Positions 17,590-26,010 of a stretch of DNA of 64,000 bases are shown in pieces. A model generated the notes under the pieces. The model was not told the origin of the DNA. It was given only the letters and a program-made list of their open reading frames with translations, and made no database searches. The translations under genes and the position numbers were made by a program. Where the stretch lies: the NCBI RefSeq assembly GCF_013366375.1, contig NZ_JABWMJ010000002.1, forward strand, positions 310,001 through 374,000, in the 5' to 3' direction. Source of the stretch: Rhizobacter koreensis. GTDB lineage: Bacteria > Pseudomonadota > Gammaproteobacteria > Burkholderiales > Burkholderiaceae_C. Positions within the stretch are counted from its first letter, which is position 1. Each line of letters begins with the position of its first letter.

Positions 17590-18873
17590 TCACGGCGCGC
17601 GCGACGGTCGAACGATCAGACGGTCGAAGCAGGCGGCGAGCGCCTCGGCGCGGCCGCGGCGCGACGCGCCCTCGACGGCCGCGTCGCCCGGCAGTGATGC
17701 CTCGTTACGTCGCACGGCATCGATGAACGCGGGCAGCAGCCGCCCGATCGCATCGGCGGATTCAAGCGGCGCGATTGCATCCAGTCCTGCGGCGCGCAGC
17801 ACGCCGGCGGTGTCACCGGAGGGGTCGGCCAGGCCGAGGATCGGCCGGCGCGCGCGCAGGTACTCGTAAATCTTGGCCGGTATCTGCTCGTTGCAGTCGT
17901 TGCCCTGCATCACCAGCAAGGCGTCGGCGCGCAGCATCTCGGCGAGCGCATCGCGGTAACCGACCGCCGGCAGCGTCTCGATCAGGTCCTCGATCGCGTG
18001 CTCGCGCGCGAGACGCTGCAGCAGATCGTCGTGGACCGCCGCGCGAAAGCGCAGCTTGAGCTTTGCGGCCTCGATGCGTCCGCTCGCCTTCAGAGCGCCG
18101 AGCGCGGTGAACAGCGGCACCGGGTTGCGCTCGCCGGGATAGACGATGCCACTGTGCAGCAGCGTGACCGCACCCGCGTTGAGCGGACCCTCGGCAGCCA
18201 CCGCAGCCGCGTCGACGCGCGCGAAGCTCTCCTCGTCGTAGCCGTTCTCGATCACGACGATGCGATCCGCGGCCGTCGGGTAGCGCTCGCGGTACATGCG
18301 CGCCGCGCCTGGCGTCGTGAACACGCACAGGCTCGCATGGCGCATCGCGAGCTGCTCGATGCGGTCGAAGCTGCGCCACACCTTCGGGTCGGGCGGGTAG
18401 CCGTCCTGTGCCATCGGATCGCGGAAGTCGGCGACCCACGGCAGGCCGGTGCGCCGGTGCAACGCCACACCGATGAGGTGCGCGGTGGCGATCGGGTAGG
18501 TCGACCAGATGAGCGCCGGCCGATGCGCCCCCACCATCGCCAGGCCGCGCCGCACGCCGTCGAAACGCCAAGACATCCAGCGGTCCGGACGCGCGGTCCA
18601 GCCGAGATAGCGTCCGCCGATCGACAGGTGCCGCGCCGCGTCCCACGCGCGTGCACGCTCGACCACGGTCGAAGCCGGAACCTCGCGGTTCAGGTCATCG
18701 TTGGTGCGCTCGTAGGCGCGTGGGTCGGCCGAGAGAACCAGCGGCTCCCAGCCGTTGGCTGGCAGGTGCTGCACGAAGCGCAGGGTGCGCTGGATGCCGC
18801 TGCTTCCCGCGAGCGGCGGGAAGTGGAACGCGACCATCAAGGCGCGCCGCGGCAGCGTGGACGAGTCTTGCAA
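17590..18873 (-). CDS. Family 4 glycosyltransferase
   Basis: The 427-residue protein has a GT-B fold. The N-terminal acceptor-side loop reads VAFHFPPLAGSSG (residues 14-26), typical of EPS glycosyltransferases of the GT4 clan. The donor domain has LLHSGIVYPGERNP and, near the end, QIPAKIYEYLRARRPILGL, which replaces the usual E-x7-E nucleotide-sugar motif. It would add a sugar from an NDP-sugar donor to the growing lipid-linked repeat unit in the cytoplasm. The annotated start is a TTG at 18873 without a clear ribosome site. An ATG at 18837 would begin MVAFHFPP, as many relatives do, and may be the real one. The downstream gene is the ligase/polymerase. Confidence 0.85.
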   Translation of the reverse strand: MQDSSTLPRRALMVAFHFPPLAGSSGIQRTLRFVQHLPANGWEPLVLSADPRAYERTNDDLNREVPASTVVERARAWDAARHLSIGGRYLGWTARPDRWMSWRFDGVRRGLAMVGAHRPALIWSTYPIATAHLIGVALHRRTGLPWVADFRDPMAQDGYPPDPKVWRSFDRIEQLAMRHASLCVFTTPGAARMYRERYPTAADRIVVIENGYDEESFARVDAAAVAAEGPLNAGAVTLLHSGIVYPGERNPVPLFTALGALKASGRIEAAKLKLRFRAAVHDDLLQRLAREHAIEDLIETLPAVGYRDALAEMLRADALLVMQGNDCNEQIPAKIYEYLRARRPILGLADPSGDTAGVLRAAGLDAIAPLESADAIGRLLPAFIDAVRRNEASLPGDAAVEGASRRGRAEALAACFDRLIVRPSRAP

Positions 18874-19063
18874 GAGTCAGCCGGCGGCGTTGCGGGAGGA
18901 GCGCGTGAAGGGCCGGCCTCCGCTCATGGCGATCAGTTGACTCCGCGCGACCCGGCGGACCGGTTCAACGTGCGGCACCCTGCGCTGCCCGCTGCTCAGC
19001 ACGATGCGCCGAACAGCGCACGGCGCGCCCGCCTGCCGTACGACGACGCCCTCTGCCCTCGCC

Positions 19064-19843
19064 TCACCGTGCAGTCGTGCTTGCGCCTGCGGTCGAGGCA
19101 GCCGACGCCGCCGCGGCAACCGACGCGGTCGACACCGCCGCCGCAGCGGGCGTGGCCGACGCCGCGCCCGCGGGCGCCGCCGGCGCGTCGCGCCACTTGC
19201 CAGCCGCCACGAGCTTCTGCTTCAGGTCGGTGCGAGGGAATCCGAGCGCTTGGGCGGTGTGCGCCTGCTGGAGCGCCTTGTCGTAGTTCTTCGCGTCGAA
19301 ATAGAAGAGCCCGGCGTTGAAGTGCGTGAATCCGTTGTCCCCTGCCATCGACACCACACGGTCGAGTTCGGCCACGGCCTGCGGCGTGCGGTTGTTGCGC
19401 AGCAGGTAGTTGGCATAGAGCATGCGCGCCGTGGTGTCGTCGGGCTTGAAGCGCAACGCACGCTCGAAGTAGCACTCGACCGGACGCGGCAGATCACGCG
19501 GCTGCGGCGACTTGTTCTTCTCGCCCCAGCCCATCACCGCCACCAGCGCGCGGTGGTGGTTGGGCGACGCCCGCAGCGTGTAGTCGAGGTCTCCGCCGAT
19601 GTAGCCCTCCTGACCACCCGTCAGCGTCTCGACCTTGCGCGTGAAGTGGTGGTCCTCGACCACCCGCAGCTCATTCTTGCTCGTGCGGTAGTCGAAGGGC
19701 CCGTAGGCGTTCTGGAGTTCGCCGCAGCTCTGCGGCGTCTGCGCCGCGGCAGAGCCAGCCAGCGCGACGCCCGCGACCAGGCCCAGCAGCGATGTCCAAC
19801 GGCACGCCTGCGTGCCTCGACGGTCTGGCTTCATCGGATTCAT
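19064..19843 (-). CDS. Secreted tetratricopeptide-repeat protein
   Basis: From the ATG at 19843 the protein has 259 residues. It starts with MNPMKPDRRG and a hydrophobic segment ending AGSAAAQ near residue 35, a Sec signal. Three or so TPR-like helices follow, including YFERALRFKPDDTTARMLYA, AELDRVVSMAGDNGFTHFNA and LFYFDAKNYDKALQQAHTA. The last 45 residues are a low-complexity Ala, Ser and Thr-rich tail. It is probably a periplasmic scaffold for polysaccharide export or assembly. A second ATG at 19834 is an equally good start. It lies between the hydrolase pair and the GT4 gene, with gaps of 70 and 190 bases, so it may have its own promoter. I do not recognise a named family. Confidence 0.65.
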   Translation of the reverse strand: MNPMKPDRRGTQACRWTSLLGLVAGVALAGSAAAQTPQSCGELQNAYGPFDYRTSKNELRVVEDHHFTRKVETLTGGQEGYIGGDLDYTLRASPNHHRALVAVMGWGEKNKSPQPRDLPRPVECYFERALRFKPDDTTARMLYANYLLRNNRTPQAVAELDRVVSMAGDNGFTHFNAGLFYFDAKNYDKALQQAHTAQALGFPRTDLKQKLVAAGKWRDAPAAPAGAASATPAAAAVSTASVAAAASAASTAGASTTAR

Positions 19844-19913
19844 CTCGGTTCGCGTTCGATCCACGGGACAGGGCGTGATGCTGCCACGGCGGGACTCCCA
19901 CCTCGCCTCGGGG

Positions 19914-20807
19914 TCATGCACGCGCCAGCCAGTCGATCGTGATGCGCTCGACCGCGGCAGCAGCGGCGAGCGACGAGAACGTGTGGTCGGCGCCTTCGAG
20001 CGTGCGGCGCTCGACGCGAGGCAGGGCGAGCTCGCGCTGCCAGGCGGCTTCGCCCGCGACGTGGTCGGCGAACTCGCGCGCGGTGAGGTCGTTCTCGCTC
20101 AGAACCAGCAGCAGGCGCCCCTTGAGGCGAGCACAGCCGCGCGCCATGCGCTGCTGATACGACACGGCATCATCCTGGTCGGGACGATCGCCGGCGGCGG
20201 CTGCCGCGGTCTTGCGCAGCAGGTCGGCGATCGCATTGGGACCGACCTTGAAGCGCAGCAGCTTGGCCCAGAACTCGCGCTGCAGCAGGCGCTGGCGGTA
20301 GTAGTGCTTGAGGTGCGTCTTGGCGAGGCTCGCTTCCGAGCGCACCCAGGGATTGAGCGCGCAGACGCCCGCCACGCGCGGATCGCCGGTGCGATCGCAG
20401 TACAGCAGCGCGGCCGAGGCGCCGTCGCAGAGGCCCCACAGCACGACCTGGCGAACCGACGGCGCGCTGCGCTGGAGCTGGTCGATCGCCGCGCCGACGT
20501 CGGCATCGAGGTCCTCGAACGAGCGCACGTCGCCGCCGCTGTCGCCCATGCCGCGCACGTCGAAGCGCAGCACCGCGTAACCGGCGGCGGCCACCGCGCG
20601 CGCGAGCAGAACGAACTGGCGATGGCTGCCGGCGCGGTACTGCGGGCCGCCGACGATGACGACGACGCCGGTGCTCGACGCCTCGGCCGGCAGGTGCGCG
20701 ATCGCGACGAGGCGCTCGCCGGCACAGTCGATCAGCAGCGCCTGCTCGCGCACCGACGACGCCGCATGGGCGCGGTCGAAGTTCACAAGTTCGCCCACCT
20801 GGTTCAT
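19914..20807 (-). CDS. Exosortase-A-associated hydrolase 1 (alpha/beta hydrolase)
   Basis: The 297-residue protein begins at the ATG at 20807, which overlaps the stop of hydrolase 2 in ATGA. It has the alpha/beta-hydrolase core: oxyanion strand VVVIVGGPQYRAGSHRQF, strand VLRFDVRGMGDSGGD, and a late acid/His region with VLSENDLTAREF and LEGADHTF. The nucleophile elbow reads GLCDGAS, so the usual serine is a cysteine. This matches my memory of the family called hydrolase 1, exosortase A system-associated. Substrate and role are unknown. The fixed partners are hydrolase 2, an acyl carrier protein, an acyl-CoA ligase and a PLP decarboxylase, which suggests a thioester-based modification of the EPS or of a surface molecule. 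Confidence 0.82.
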   Translation of the reverse strand: MNQVGELVNFDRAHAASSVREQALLIDCAGERLVAIAHLPAEASSTGVVVIVGGPQYRAGSHRQFVLLARAVAAAGYAVLRFDVRGMGDSGGDVRSFEDLDADVGAAIDQLQRSAPSVRQVVLWGLCDGASAALLYCDRTGDPRVAGVCALNPWVRSEASLAKTHLKHYYRQRLLQREFWAKLLRFKVGPNAIADLLRKTAAAAAGDRPDQDDAVSYQQRMARGCARLKGRLLLVLSENDLTAREFADHVAGEAAWQRELALPRVERRTLEGADHTFSSLAAAAAVERITIDWLARA

Positions 20808-21655
20808 GCGGCAAGCCGCGCGCTGCCAAGCGCGCGGACGCTGGCGTCGATCAGCGCCGGCGCGACCTCGATCTCGGTGGTCTGCCAGAACGCCGGGCCC
20901 GACACCGCGTCGGCATCGACCTCGACGCCTGCGGCGCGCCAGTTGTCGACCGCACGCGCGCCCGCCGGCGTGAGCGCGGGGTGGTCGCCGCTCGCGATCT
21001 CGAGCCAAGCCAGGCGGTCGACGGCCGACGAGGGCTCGAGCCGCGCCGCCTCGAGCCCCGCCGCGAGCTCCGGGGCAATTCGGTAGCCGGCAACGTCGAT
21101 GGTCTCGCCGGCCGCGAGGCGATCGCGCAGATCCTCGACCCCACCGCCCGAGGTACCGGCCAGCCGCTCGGCCGCGGTGCGCAGCCGCAGGAACTGCTGC
21201 AGCACGGTCTTGCCCGAAGCGGCCGGCTGCCAGAAGAGAGCCGTGCGCGGCTCGCCGGCTCGTTCGGCCGCCGCGAGCGCCACCAGGCAACCGGCGCGCA
21301 GCCCCCACAGCAGCGGCGTCGATCCGAAGCGCGCGACCAGCCAGTCGCTCGCGAGCTGCACGTCGTCGATCCAGTCGTCCCAGGCCGCGTCGCCGAAGTC
21401 GCCGCTGCTGTCGCCGCAGCCGAACAGATCGACCTGCAGCACCGCATGGCCGGCCGCCGCGAACGCACGCGCCTGCAGCGCGGCCATGCGGCGCGACTTG
21501 TTCATTTCCTCGGCGAACGGGTGCACGTAGACGATCGTGCCACGCGGGTCGGCCGGCGCGTTGAGGAGGCAGAAGCGGCGTCCGCCGGCGCGCCCGGGCG
21601 AGGCGAGGAAGAACGCGTCCGTCGTCGTCGCAACCCGCCGCGCAGCAGCATCCAT
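20804..21655 (-). CDS. Exosortase-A-associated hydrolase 2 (alpha/beta hydrolase-like)
   Basis: The 283-residue protein starts at the ATG at 21655, which overlaps the stop of the acyl carrier protein gene; a GTG three bases earlier is also possible. The fold is an alpha/beta hydrolase with the early strand TIVYVHPFAEEMNKSRRM and the segment VDLFGCGDSSGD. Where the nucleophile elbow should be, it reads WGLRAGCL, with arginine in the serine position. An acid and histidine pair cannot be assigned either. It is probably not a classical hydrolase, and may bind the acyl carrier protein or act as a non-catalytic partner of hydrolase 1. The order ACP, hydrolase 2, hydrolase 1 with overlapping codons suggests obligatory co-expression. 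Confidence 0.8.
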   Translation of the reverse strand: MDAAARRVATTTDAFFLASPGRAGGRRFCLLNAPADPRGTIVYVHPFAEEMNKSRRMAALQARAFAAAGHAVLQVDLFGCGDSSGDFGDAAWDDWIDDVQLASDWLVARFGSTPLLWGLRAGCLVALAAAERAGEPRTALFWQPAASGKTVLQQFLRLRTAAERLAGTSGGGVEDLRDRLAAGETIDVAGYRIAPELAAGLEAARLEPSSAVDRLAWLEIASGDHPALTPAGARAVDNWRAAGVEVDADAVSGPAFWQTTEIEVAPALIDASVRALGSARLAA

Positions 21656-21918
21656 CACGCCGGGGTCGGCCGCTCCAGCTTGCCGGCGACGAAATCGGTG
21701 AGCGTGCCGACGGTCGCGAAGACGTCACCGTCGATGTCGCTGTCGTCGATCACGATGCCGAAGCGTTCCTCGAGGCTGGTGATCAGCGTCACCACCGCCA
21801 TCGAGTCGAGCTCGGGAACGGCACCGAGCAGATGCGTCTGGCGCGTGAAGCTTGCCGAGCGTCCCTTCAGGCTCAACACGTCATCGAGCAATCGGGTGAC
21901 TTCCTGCATGACATCCAT
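21655..21918 (-). CDS. Acyl carrier protein of the exosortase-A-associated set
   Basis: This 87-residue acidic protein has the ACP four-helix pattern. Ser39 in ELDSM is the probable 4'-phosphopantetheine attachment site, just before helix two (AVVTLITSLEERFGI). The ATG at 21918 is preceded by AGAGGAC at six bases; the longer open frame upstream is rejected because it has no ACP character. The ACP is divergent from the acyl-CoA ligase gene, and the two probably form a loading pair in which the ligase activates an acid and the ACP carries it. The two hydrolases follow with overlapping codons. A possible -10 box (TAGAAT, minus strand, 21951-21956) lies upstream without a good -35. Confidence 0.88.
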   Translation of the reverse strand: MDVMQEVTRLLDDVLSLKGRSASFTRQTHLLGAVPELDSMAVVTLITSLEERFGIVIDDSDIDGDVFATVGTLTDFVAGKLERPTPA

Positions 21919-21924
21919 GCCAAC

Positions 21925-21931
21925 GTCCTCT
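21925..21931 (-). promoter_or_regulatory. Ribosome binding site of the acyl carrier protein gene
   Basis: AGAGGAC on the minus strand ends six bases before the ATG at 21918. It fixes the start in a frame that stays open much further upstream. Confidence 0.55.
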
Positions 21932-22046
21932 GCGTTCCGGTGAAGCGGAAATTCTAGGCCGCGACCGTCCGGCGCCGGTGCCCGTCCTCCGTGAAGGACT
22001 GCACCGCACAGCCGACCGACGCCTGATCCGGCGTCCGTGGCAGCGC

Positions 22047-22074
22047 CTGACCGCGAGGTGCCGCATGCGATACT
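22047..22074 (+). promoter_or_regulatory. Possible sigma-70 promoter for the acyl-CoA ligase gene
   Basis: CTGACC (22047-22052) and GATACT (22069-22074) are 16 bases apart and stand 28 bases before the ATG at 22103. If real, transcription would begin near 22081, which rules out the earlier in-frame GTG at 22037 and supports the ATG. Confidence 0.3.
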
Positions 22075-22102
22075 TTTTGGCTCTCTCCCGACCGCCTGCC
22101 GC

Positions 22103-23743
22103 ATGCCCGAATCGACCCTGCTGCACGAGCTGATCGCCTGCGGCGCCGAGCGCTGGCCCGACGCGCCGGCCCTCTGCGCCGGCGTCATCACCATGAGCTA
22201 CGCCGCGCTTCAGCACGACGTGGCGGCGCTCGCATCGACGCTGGTCGGCGAGCTCGGCGTACGGCGCGGCGAGCGCGTCGGGATCTTCCTCGAAAAGCGC
22301 GTCGAAGGCGTGGTGGCCAGCTTCGCGGCGCCAGCCGCGGGCGCGGTGTTCGTGCCGATCAACCCGCTGCTCAAGCCCGAGCAGGTCGGCCACATCGTGC
22401 GCGACTGCGCGGTGCGGGTGCTCGTCACGTCGCCCGAGCGCCTGGCCCTGCTCGACGGGGTGCTTGCGACCTGTCCGAGCGTGCGCCACGTGGTGCTCAC
22501 CGACGCGGGGGCGCCCACCGCGCCGCGCGCCGCCCAGGCGACGTCAACGCTGGCGTGGCGCGATGCGGTACGGGAAGTGCGGCCCGCCGCCCTGCACCGC
22601 GTGATCGATACCGACGTTGTCGCGATCCTCTACACCTCCGGCAGCACCGGCGCGCCCAAGGGCGTGGTGCTGTCGCATCGCAACATGGTCGCCGGCGCGA
22701 AGAGCGTGGCCTCGTACCTCGGCAACCACCCCGGCGACACCCTGCTCGCCGCGCTGCCGCTGTCGTTCGACGCCGGCTTCAGCCAGCTCACCACCGCGTT
22801 CCACAGCGGCGCGCGCGTCGTCCTGCTCAACTACCTAATGCCGCGCGACGTGCTGAAGGCGCTCGAGCGCGAGCGCGTCACCGGGCTGACCGCGGTACCG
22901 CCGCTCTACATCCAGCTTGCCCAGCTCGAGTGGCCGGCGACGATCGACGAGCACCTGCGGTACTTCGCCAACACCGGCGGACGGATGCCCCGCGAGACGC
23001 TGAACCTGCTGCGCCGGCGCGTGCCGAGCGCGCGTCCGTTCCTGATGTATGGCCTGACCGAGGCGTTCCGCTCGACCTATCTGCCGCCCGACCAGGTCGA
23101 CCGCCGACCCGACTCCATCGGCAAGGCGATCCCCAACGCCGAGATCCTGGTGCTGCGCGACGACGGCAGCGAAGCCGGCGTCGACGAGCCGGGTGAACTC
23201 GTGCACCGCGGCGCGCTGGTGGGCCTCGGCTACTGGGGCGATGCCGCCAAGACCGCCGAGCGCTACCGCCTGCTGCCGGCCGGCATCGGCGGCCGCGACG
23301 CCGGGCTGCAGCTCCCCGAGTACGCCGTGTTCTCGGGCGATACGGTGCGTCGCGACGCCGAGGGCTACCTCTACTTCATCGGCCGGCGCGACGAGATGAT
23401 CAAGACGTCGGGCTATCGCGTGAGCCCGAGCGAGGTCGAGGAGGTGCTCTACGCGACCCGCCTCGTCGGCGAATGCGCCGCGCTCGGGGTCGACCATGCG
23501 GTGATGGGTCAGGCGATCCACATCGTCGCGACGCCCCCCGCGGGCGCGCTCGAAGTCGACGTGCCGGCTCTGCTGGCCGCCTGCCGCGTCCGCATGCCGG
23601 CCTACATGGTGCCGGCGTCCATCGACAGCGTCGCCGGGCCGCTGCCGCGCAACCCGAACGGGAAGATCGACCGCAAGCAGATCGCGCAAAGCCTGCGCGA
23701 CGCCGCCGCGGCGCCCGAGCCGGCGCTGAGCGCCGCGCCGTGA
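22103..23743 (+). CDS. Acyl-CoA ligase (AMP-forming), exosortase-A-associated
   Basis: The 546-residue protein has the ANL adenylation fold. Motif A3 is YTSGSTGAPKG (residues 177-187), A5 is FLMYGLTEAF, A7 is FSGDTVRRDAEGYLYFIGRRDEMIKTSGYR, and the catalytic C-terminal lysine is in NPNGKIDRKQI. It activates a carboxylic acid as an acyl-adenylate and passes it to CoA or, more likely here, to the divergent acyl carrier protein. The overall sequence fits the ligase family that marks exosortase-A EPS loci. The ATG at 22103 lines up with relatives starting MxxxTLLHDL; the GTG at 22037 would add 22 unrelated residues. The acid substrate is unknown. Downstream lie the GNAT-like and decarboxylase genes on the same strand. 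Confidence 0.88.
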   Translation: MPESTLLHELIACGAERWPDAPALCAGVITMSYAALQHDVAALASTLVGELGVRRGERVGIFLEKRVEGVVASFAAPAAGAVFVPINPLLKPEQVGHIVRDCAVRVLVTSPERLALLDGVLATCPSVRHVVLTDAGAPTAPRAAQATSTLAWRDAVREVRPAALHRVIDTDVVAILYTSGSTGAPKGVVLSHRNMVAGAKSVASYLGNHPGDTLLAALPLSFDAGFSQLTTAFHSGARVVLLNYLMPRDVLKALERERVTGLTAVPPLYIQLAQLEWPATIDEHLRYFANTGGRMPRETLNLLRRRVPSARPFLMYGLTEAFRSTYLPPDQVDRRPDSIGKAIPNAEILVLRDDGSEAGVDEPGELVHRGALVGLGYWGDAAKTAERYRLLPAGIGGRDAGLQLPEYAVFSGDTVRRDAEGYLYFIGRRDEMIKTSGYRVSPSEVEEVLYATRLVGECAALGVDHAVMGQAIHIVATPPAGALEVDVPALLAACRVRMPAYMVPASIDSVAGPLPRNPNGKIDRKQIAQSLRDAAAAPEPALSAAP

Positions 23744-23858
23744 GGGCGGCCGCGACGACCTCCCGCTCGGGCTCCACGTTGCGTGCGCGGGGCTGCGTGC
23801 GTCGCCGGTCGGCAGCCGAGGCTCTGCGCGTGCGCTCCTGCGGCCAGGCGCGTGGCGC

Positions 23859-24551
23859 ATGCTGAGCAAGCTCAGGGCGCTCTTTGGCGAGCTCGGCGTC
23901 GGCGCCGGCTCGGTCTACCTGCTCGACCGGGTGCTTCGCAAGATTTCGCACCGCTGCGGCGTCTACCTCTACGAGCTGGTGGTGCAGCCGATCGGAGACA
24001 AGCCGCTGCTGCCGCCCCGGCTCTCGAAGAACATCCGCTTCCACGAGATCGCCGAACACGACGCCGACATGCAGCGCCTGCTGGCGCGCCCCGAGATCAA
24101 GGTGTCCCGCTTCGCGCAAGGTGCGGTGTGCCTCGGCGTCTACCGGCTCGACGTGCTGATCGGCCACGTGTGGTTCTGCTTTGGGCGCTACGAGGAGGAC
24201 GAGGTGCGCTGCGACTTCCGCCTGCCCGCGCCCGGCGACGCCTGGGACTTCGACCTCTACGTGTTTCCCGAGCACCGCATGGGCATCGGCTTCATGGCGG
24301 TGTGGGACGCGGCCTTCGCGTACCTTCGCGAGCGCGGCGTGGCGCGCTCGTTCAGCCGCGTCAACCGCTTCAACCTCGCGTCGCGCCGTGCGCACGCGCG
24401 CCTCGGCTCGCGGCCGGTCGGCAGCGCGCTCTTCGTCAAGCTCGGCCACACCGAGCTGACGCTGTCCTCGGCCGCGCCGTTCGTCGGGCTCACGCGGCGC
24501 CGCCGCCTCGCGTTGCAGGTGCCGAACCCCGGCCCGGCCGCCGCGGCCTGA
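23859..24551 (+). CDS. GNAT-like acyltransferase of the exosortase-A-associated set
   Basis: The 230-residue protein has a central region with the GNAT pattern: beta strands around LGVYRLDVLIGHVWFCFG and WDFDLYVFPEHRMGIGFM, then a helix (AVWDAAFAYLRERG), then NRFNLASRRAHARLG. The acetyl-CoA loop is degenerate: HRMGIG in place of the usual Q/RxxGxG/A. It lies between the acyl-CoA ligase (115 base gap) and the decarboxylase (22 base gap), and may transfer an acyl group made by the ligase/ACP pair to an amine. The N-terminal 50 residues (KLRALFGELG, then RVLRKISHRCGVYLYEL) are basic and amphipathic, which fits membrane association. The substrate is unknown. Confidence 0.65.
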   Translation: MLSKLRALFGELGVGAGSVYLLDRVLRKISHRCGVYLYELVVQPIGDKPLLPPRLSKNIRFHEIAEHDADMQRLLARPEIKVSRFAQGAVCLGVYRLDVLIGHVWFCFGRYEEDEVRCDFRLPAPGDAWDFDLYVFPEHRMGIGFMAVWDAAFAYLRERGVARSFSRVNRFNLASRRAHARLGSRPVGSALFVKLGHTELTLSSAAPFVGLTRRRRLALQVPNPGPAAAA

Positions 24552-24573
24552 CTCTCTTCCGACAGGACCTTTC

Positions 24574-25830
24574 GTGCCGAACCCCACCGCTTCCCCTGAT
24601 GCCGGCCCGCCGGTGCACGCCGCGCTCGACCACTTCGGGTCCGCCGACGGCACGCTGACGATCGGCGGCCTGCCGGTCGCGCGGCTCGCCGAACGCGTCG
24701 GCCGCACGCCGTTCTACGCGTACGACCGCGCGCAGCTCGATCGCCGCGTGGTGCAGTTGCGCGATGCGCTGCCGGCCGCGGTGAAGCTGCACTACGCCAT
24801 GAAGGCCAACCCCTTTCCCGCGCTGGTCGGCTATCTCGCGCCGCGCGTCGACGGCATCGACGTCGCCTCGGGCGGCGAGCTGCTGGTCGCGCTCGACGCC
24901 GGCGCGCCGCCGGCGGAGGTGAGCTTCGCCGGCCCCGCCAAGACGGCAGCCGAGCTGCGCCAGGCCGTCGCCGCCGGCGTGCTGGTCAACGTCGAGTCGA
25001 CGCGCGAAGTCGTCCTGCTTGAAGCGATCGCCGACGAGCTCGGCGTTGCCGCGCGCGTCGCGGTGCGCGTCAATCCCGACTTCGAGCTCAAGGGCTCGGG
25101 AATGAAGATGGGCGGCGGGCCCAAGCAGTTCGGGGTCGACGTCGAAGCGGTGCCCGATCTGCTCGCGGGGATCGGCGCCGCCGGGCTCGGCTTCGAAGGC
25201 TTCCACCTGTTCGCGGGCTCGCAGAACCTGCGTGCCGAGTCGATCTGCGACGCCCAGCGGCAGTCGTACGACCTCGCACTGCGCCTGGCCGAGCACGCGC
25301 CGGCCCCGCTGCGGGTGCTCAACCTCGGCGGCGGCTTCGGCATCCCCTACTTCCCCGGCGAGCGTCCGCTCGACCTGGCGCCGATCTCGGCCAACCTGCA
25401 CGAGCTCGTCGAGCGTGCGCGCCGCGACGTGCCCCACGCGGGCATCGTGATCGAGCTCGGCCGCTACCTCGTCGGCGAAGCCGGCGTGTATGTCGCGCGC
25501 GTGATCGACCGCAAGGTCTCGCGCGGCCACGTGTTCCTGGTCACTGACGGCGGGCTGCACCATCACCTCTCGGCCTCGGGCAACTTCGGCCAGGTCGTCC
25601 GCAAGAACTATCCGGTGGCGGTGGTCACCCGTCACGGCGGCAGCGAGCGCGAGCGCGCCTCGGTGGTCGGACCGCTCTGCACGCCGCTCGATCTGCTCGC
25701 CGACAAGATGGAGCTGCCGGTGGCGGAACCGGGCGACTTCGTGGTCGTGTTCCAGTCCGGAGCGTATGGGGCGAGCGCCAGTCCGCAGGGATTTCTGAGC
25801 CACCCGGCCGTGGTCGAGGTCATGGCCTGA
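24574..25830 (+). CDS. PLP-dependent decarboxylase, exosortase-A-associated (alanine-racemase fold)
   Basis: The 418-residue protein belongs to the fold-type III diaminopimelate/ornithine decarboxylase group. The PLP lysine is Lys77 in LHYAMKANP. The glycine-rich phosphate loop reads LNLGGGFGIPY. The C-terminal active-site half has SVVGPLCTPLDLL and FQSGAYGASASPQGFL. It would decarboxylate a basic or meso amino acid to an amine, the probable acceptor for the acyl group carried by the ACP. It fits the decarboxylase family that defines exosortase-A EPS loci. The GTG start has AGGAC a few bases upstream. The usual lysA neighbour dapF is absent, which argues against a role in lysine synthesis. 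Confidence 0.88.
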   Translation: MPNPTASPDAGPPVHAALDHFGSADGTLTIGGLPVARLAERVGRTPFYAYDRAQLDRRVVQLRDALPAAVKLHYAMKANPFPALVGYLAPRVDGIDVASGGELLVALDAGAPPAEVSFAGPAKTAAELRQAVAAGVLVNVESTREVVLLEAIADELGVAARVAVRVNPDFELKGSGMKMGGGPKQFGVDVEAVPDLLAGIGAAGLGFEGFHLFAGSQNLRAESICDAQRQSYDLALRLAEHAPAPLRVLNLGGGFGIPYFPGERPLDLAPISANLHELVERARRDVPHAGIVIELGRYLVGEAGVYVARVIDRKVSRGHVFLVTDGGLHHHLSASGNFGQVVRKNYPVAVVTRHGGSERERASVVGPLCTPLDLLADKMELPVAEPGDFVVVFQSGAYGASASPQGFLSHPAVVEVMA

Positions 25831-25996
25831 CGCATTGCCCGCGGGCCATCACCGCTGCATTGTCGGCGAAGGACTACGAGGCGGCGGTGTCCACGCGCAC
25901 ACCGGGTCAGGCGGCGCTCCGATTCGCGCGCCCGAATGGTCGGTCCACATTGGGCTCGACGAAGCGCGGTGGTGCTTTCCGCCGCGCAGAGCGCCG

Positions 25997-26004
25997 AAGG
26001 AGGA
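25997..26004 (+). promoter_or_regulatory. Strong ribosome binding site of a small membrane-peptide gene
   Basis: AAGGAGGA is a near-perfect complement to the 16S rRNA end. It lies six bases before a TTG codon at 26011. This is the best ribosome site I found in the window and the main evidence for the short gene behind it. Confidence 0.7.
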
Positions 26005-26010
26005 CGCACC

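Noticed and set aside
15321-17726. Long plus-strand frame of about 800 codons
   Set aside because: It is antisense to the O-antigen ligase-like gene; the composition (Arg, Gln, Glu and His-rich) is typical of a shadow frame.
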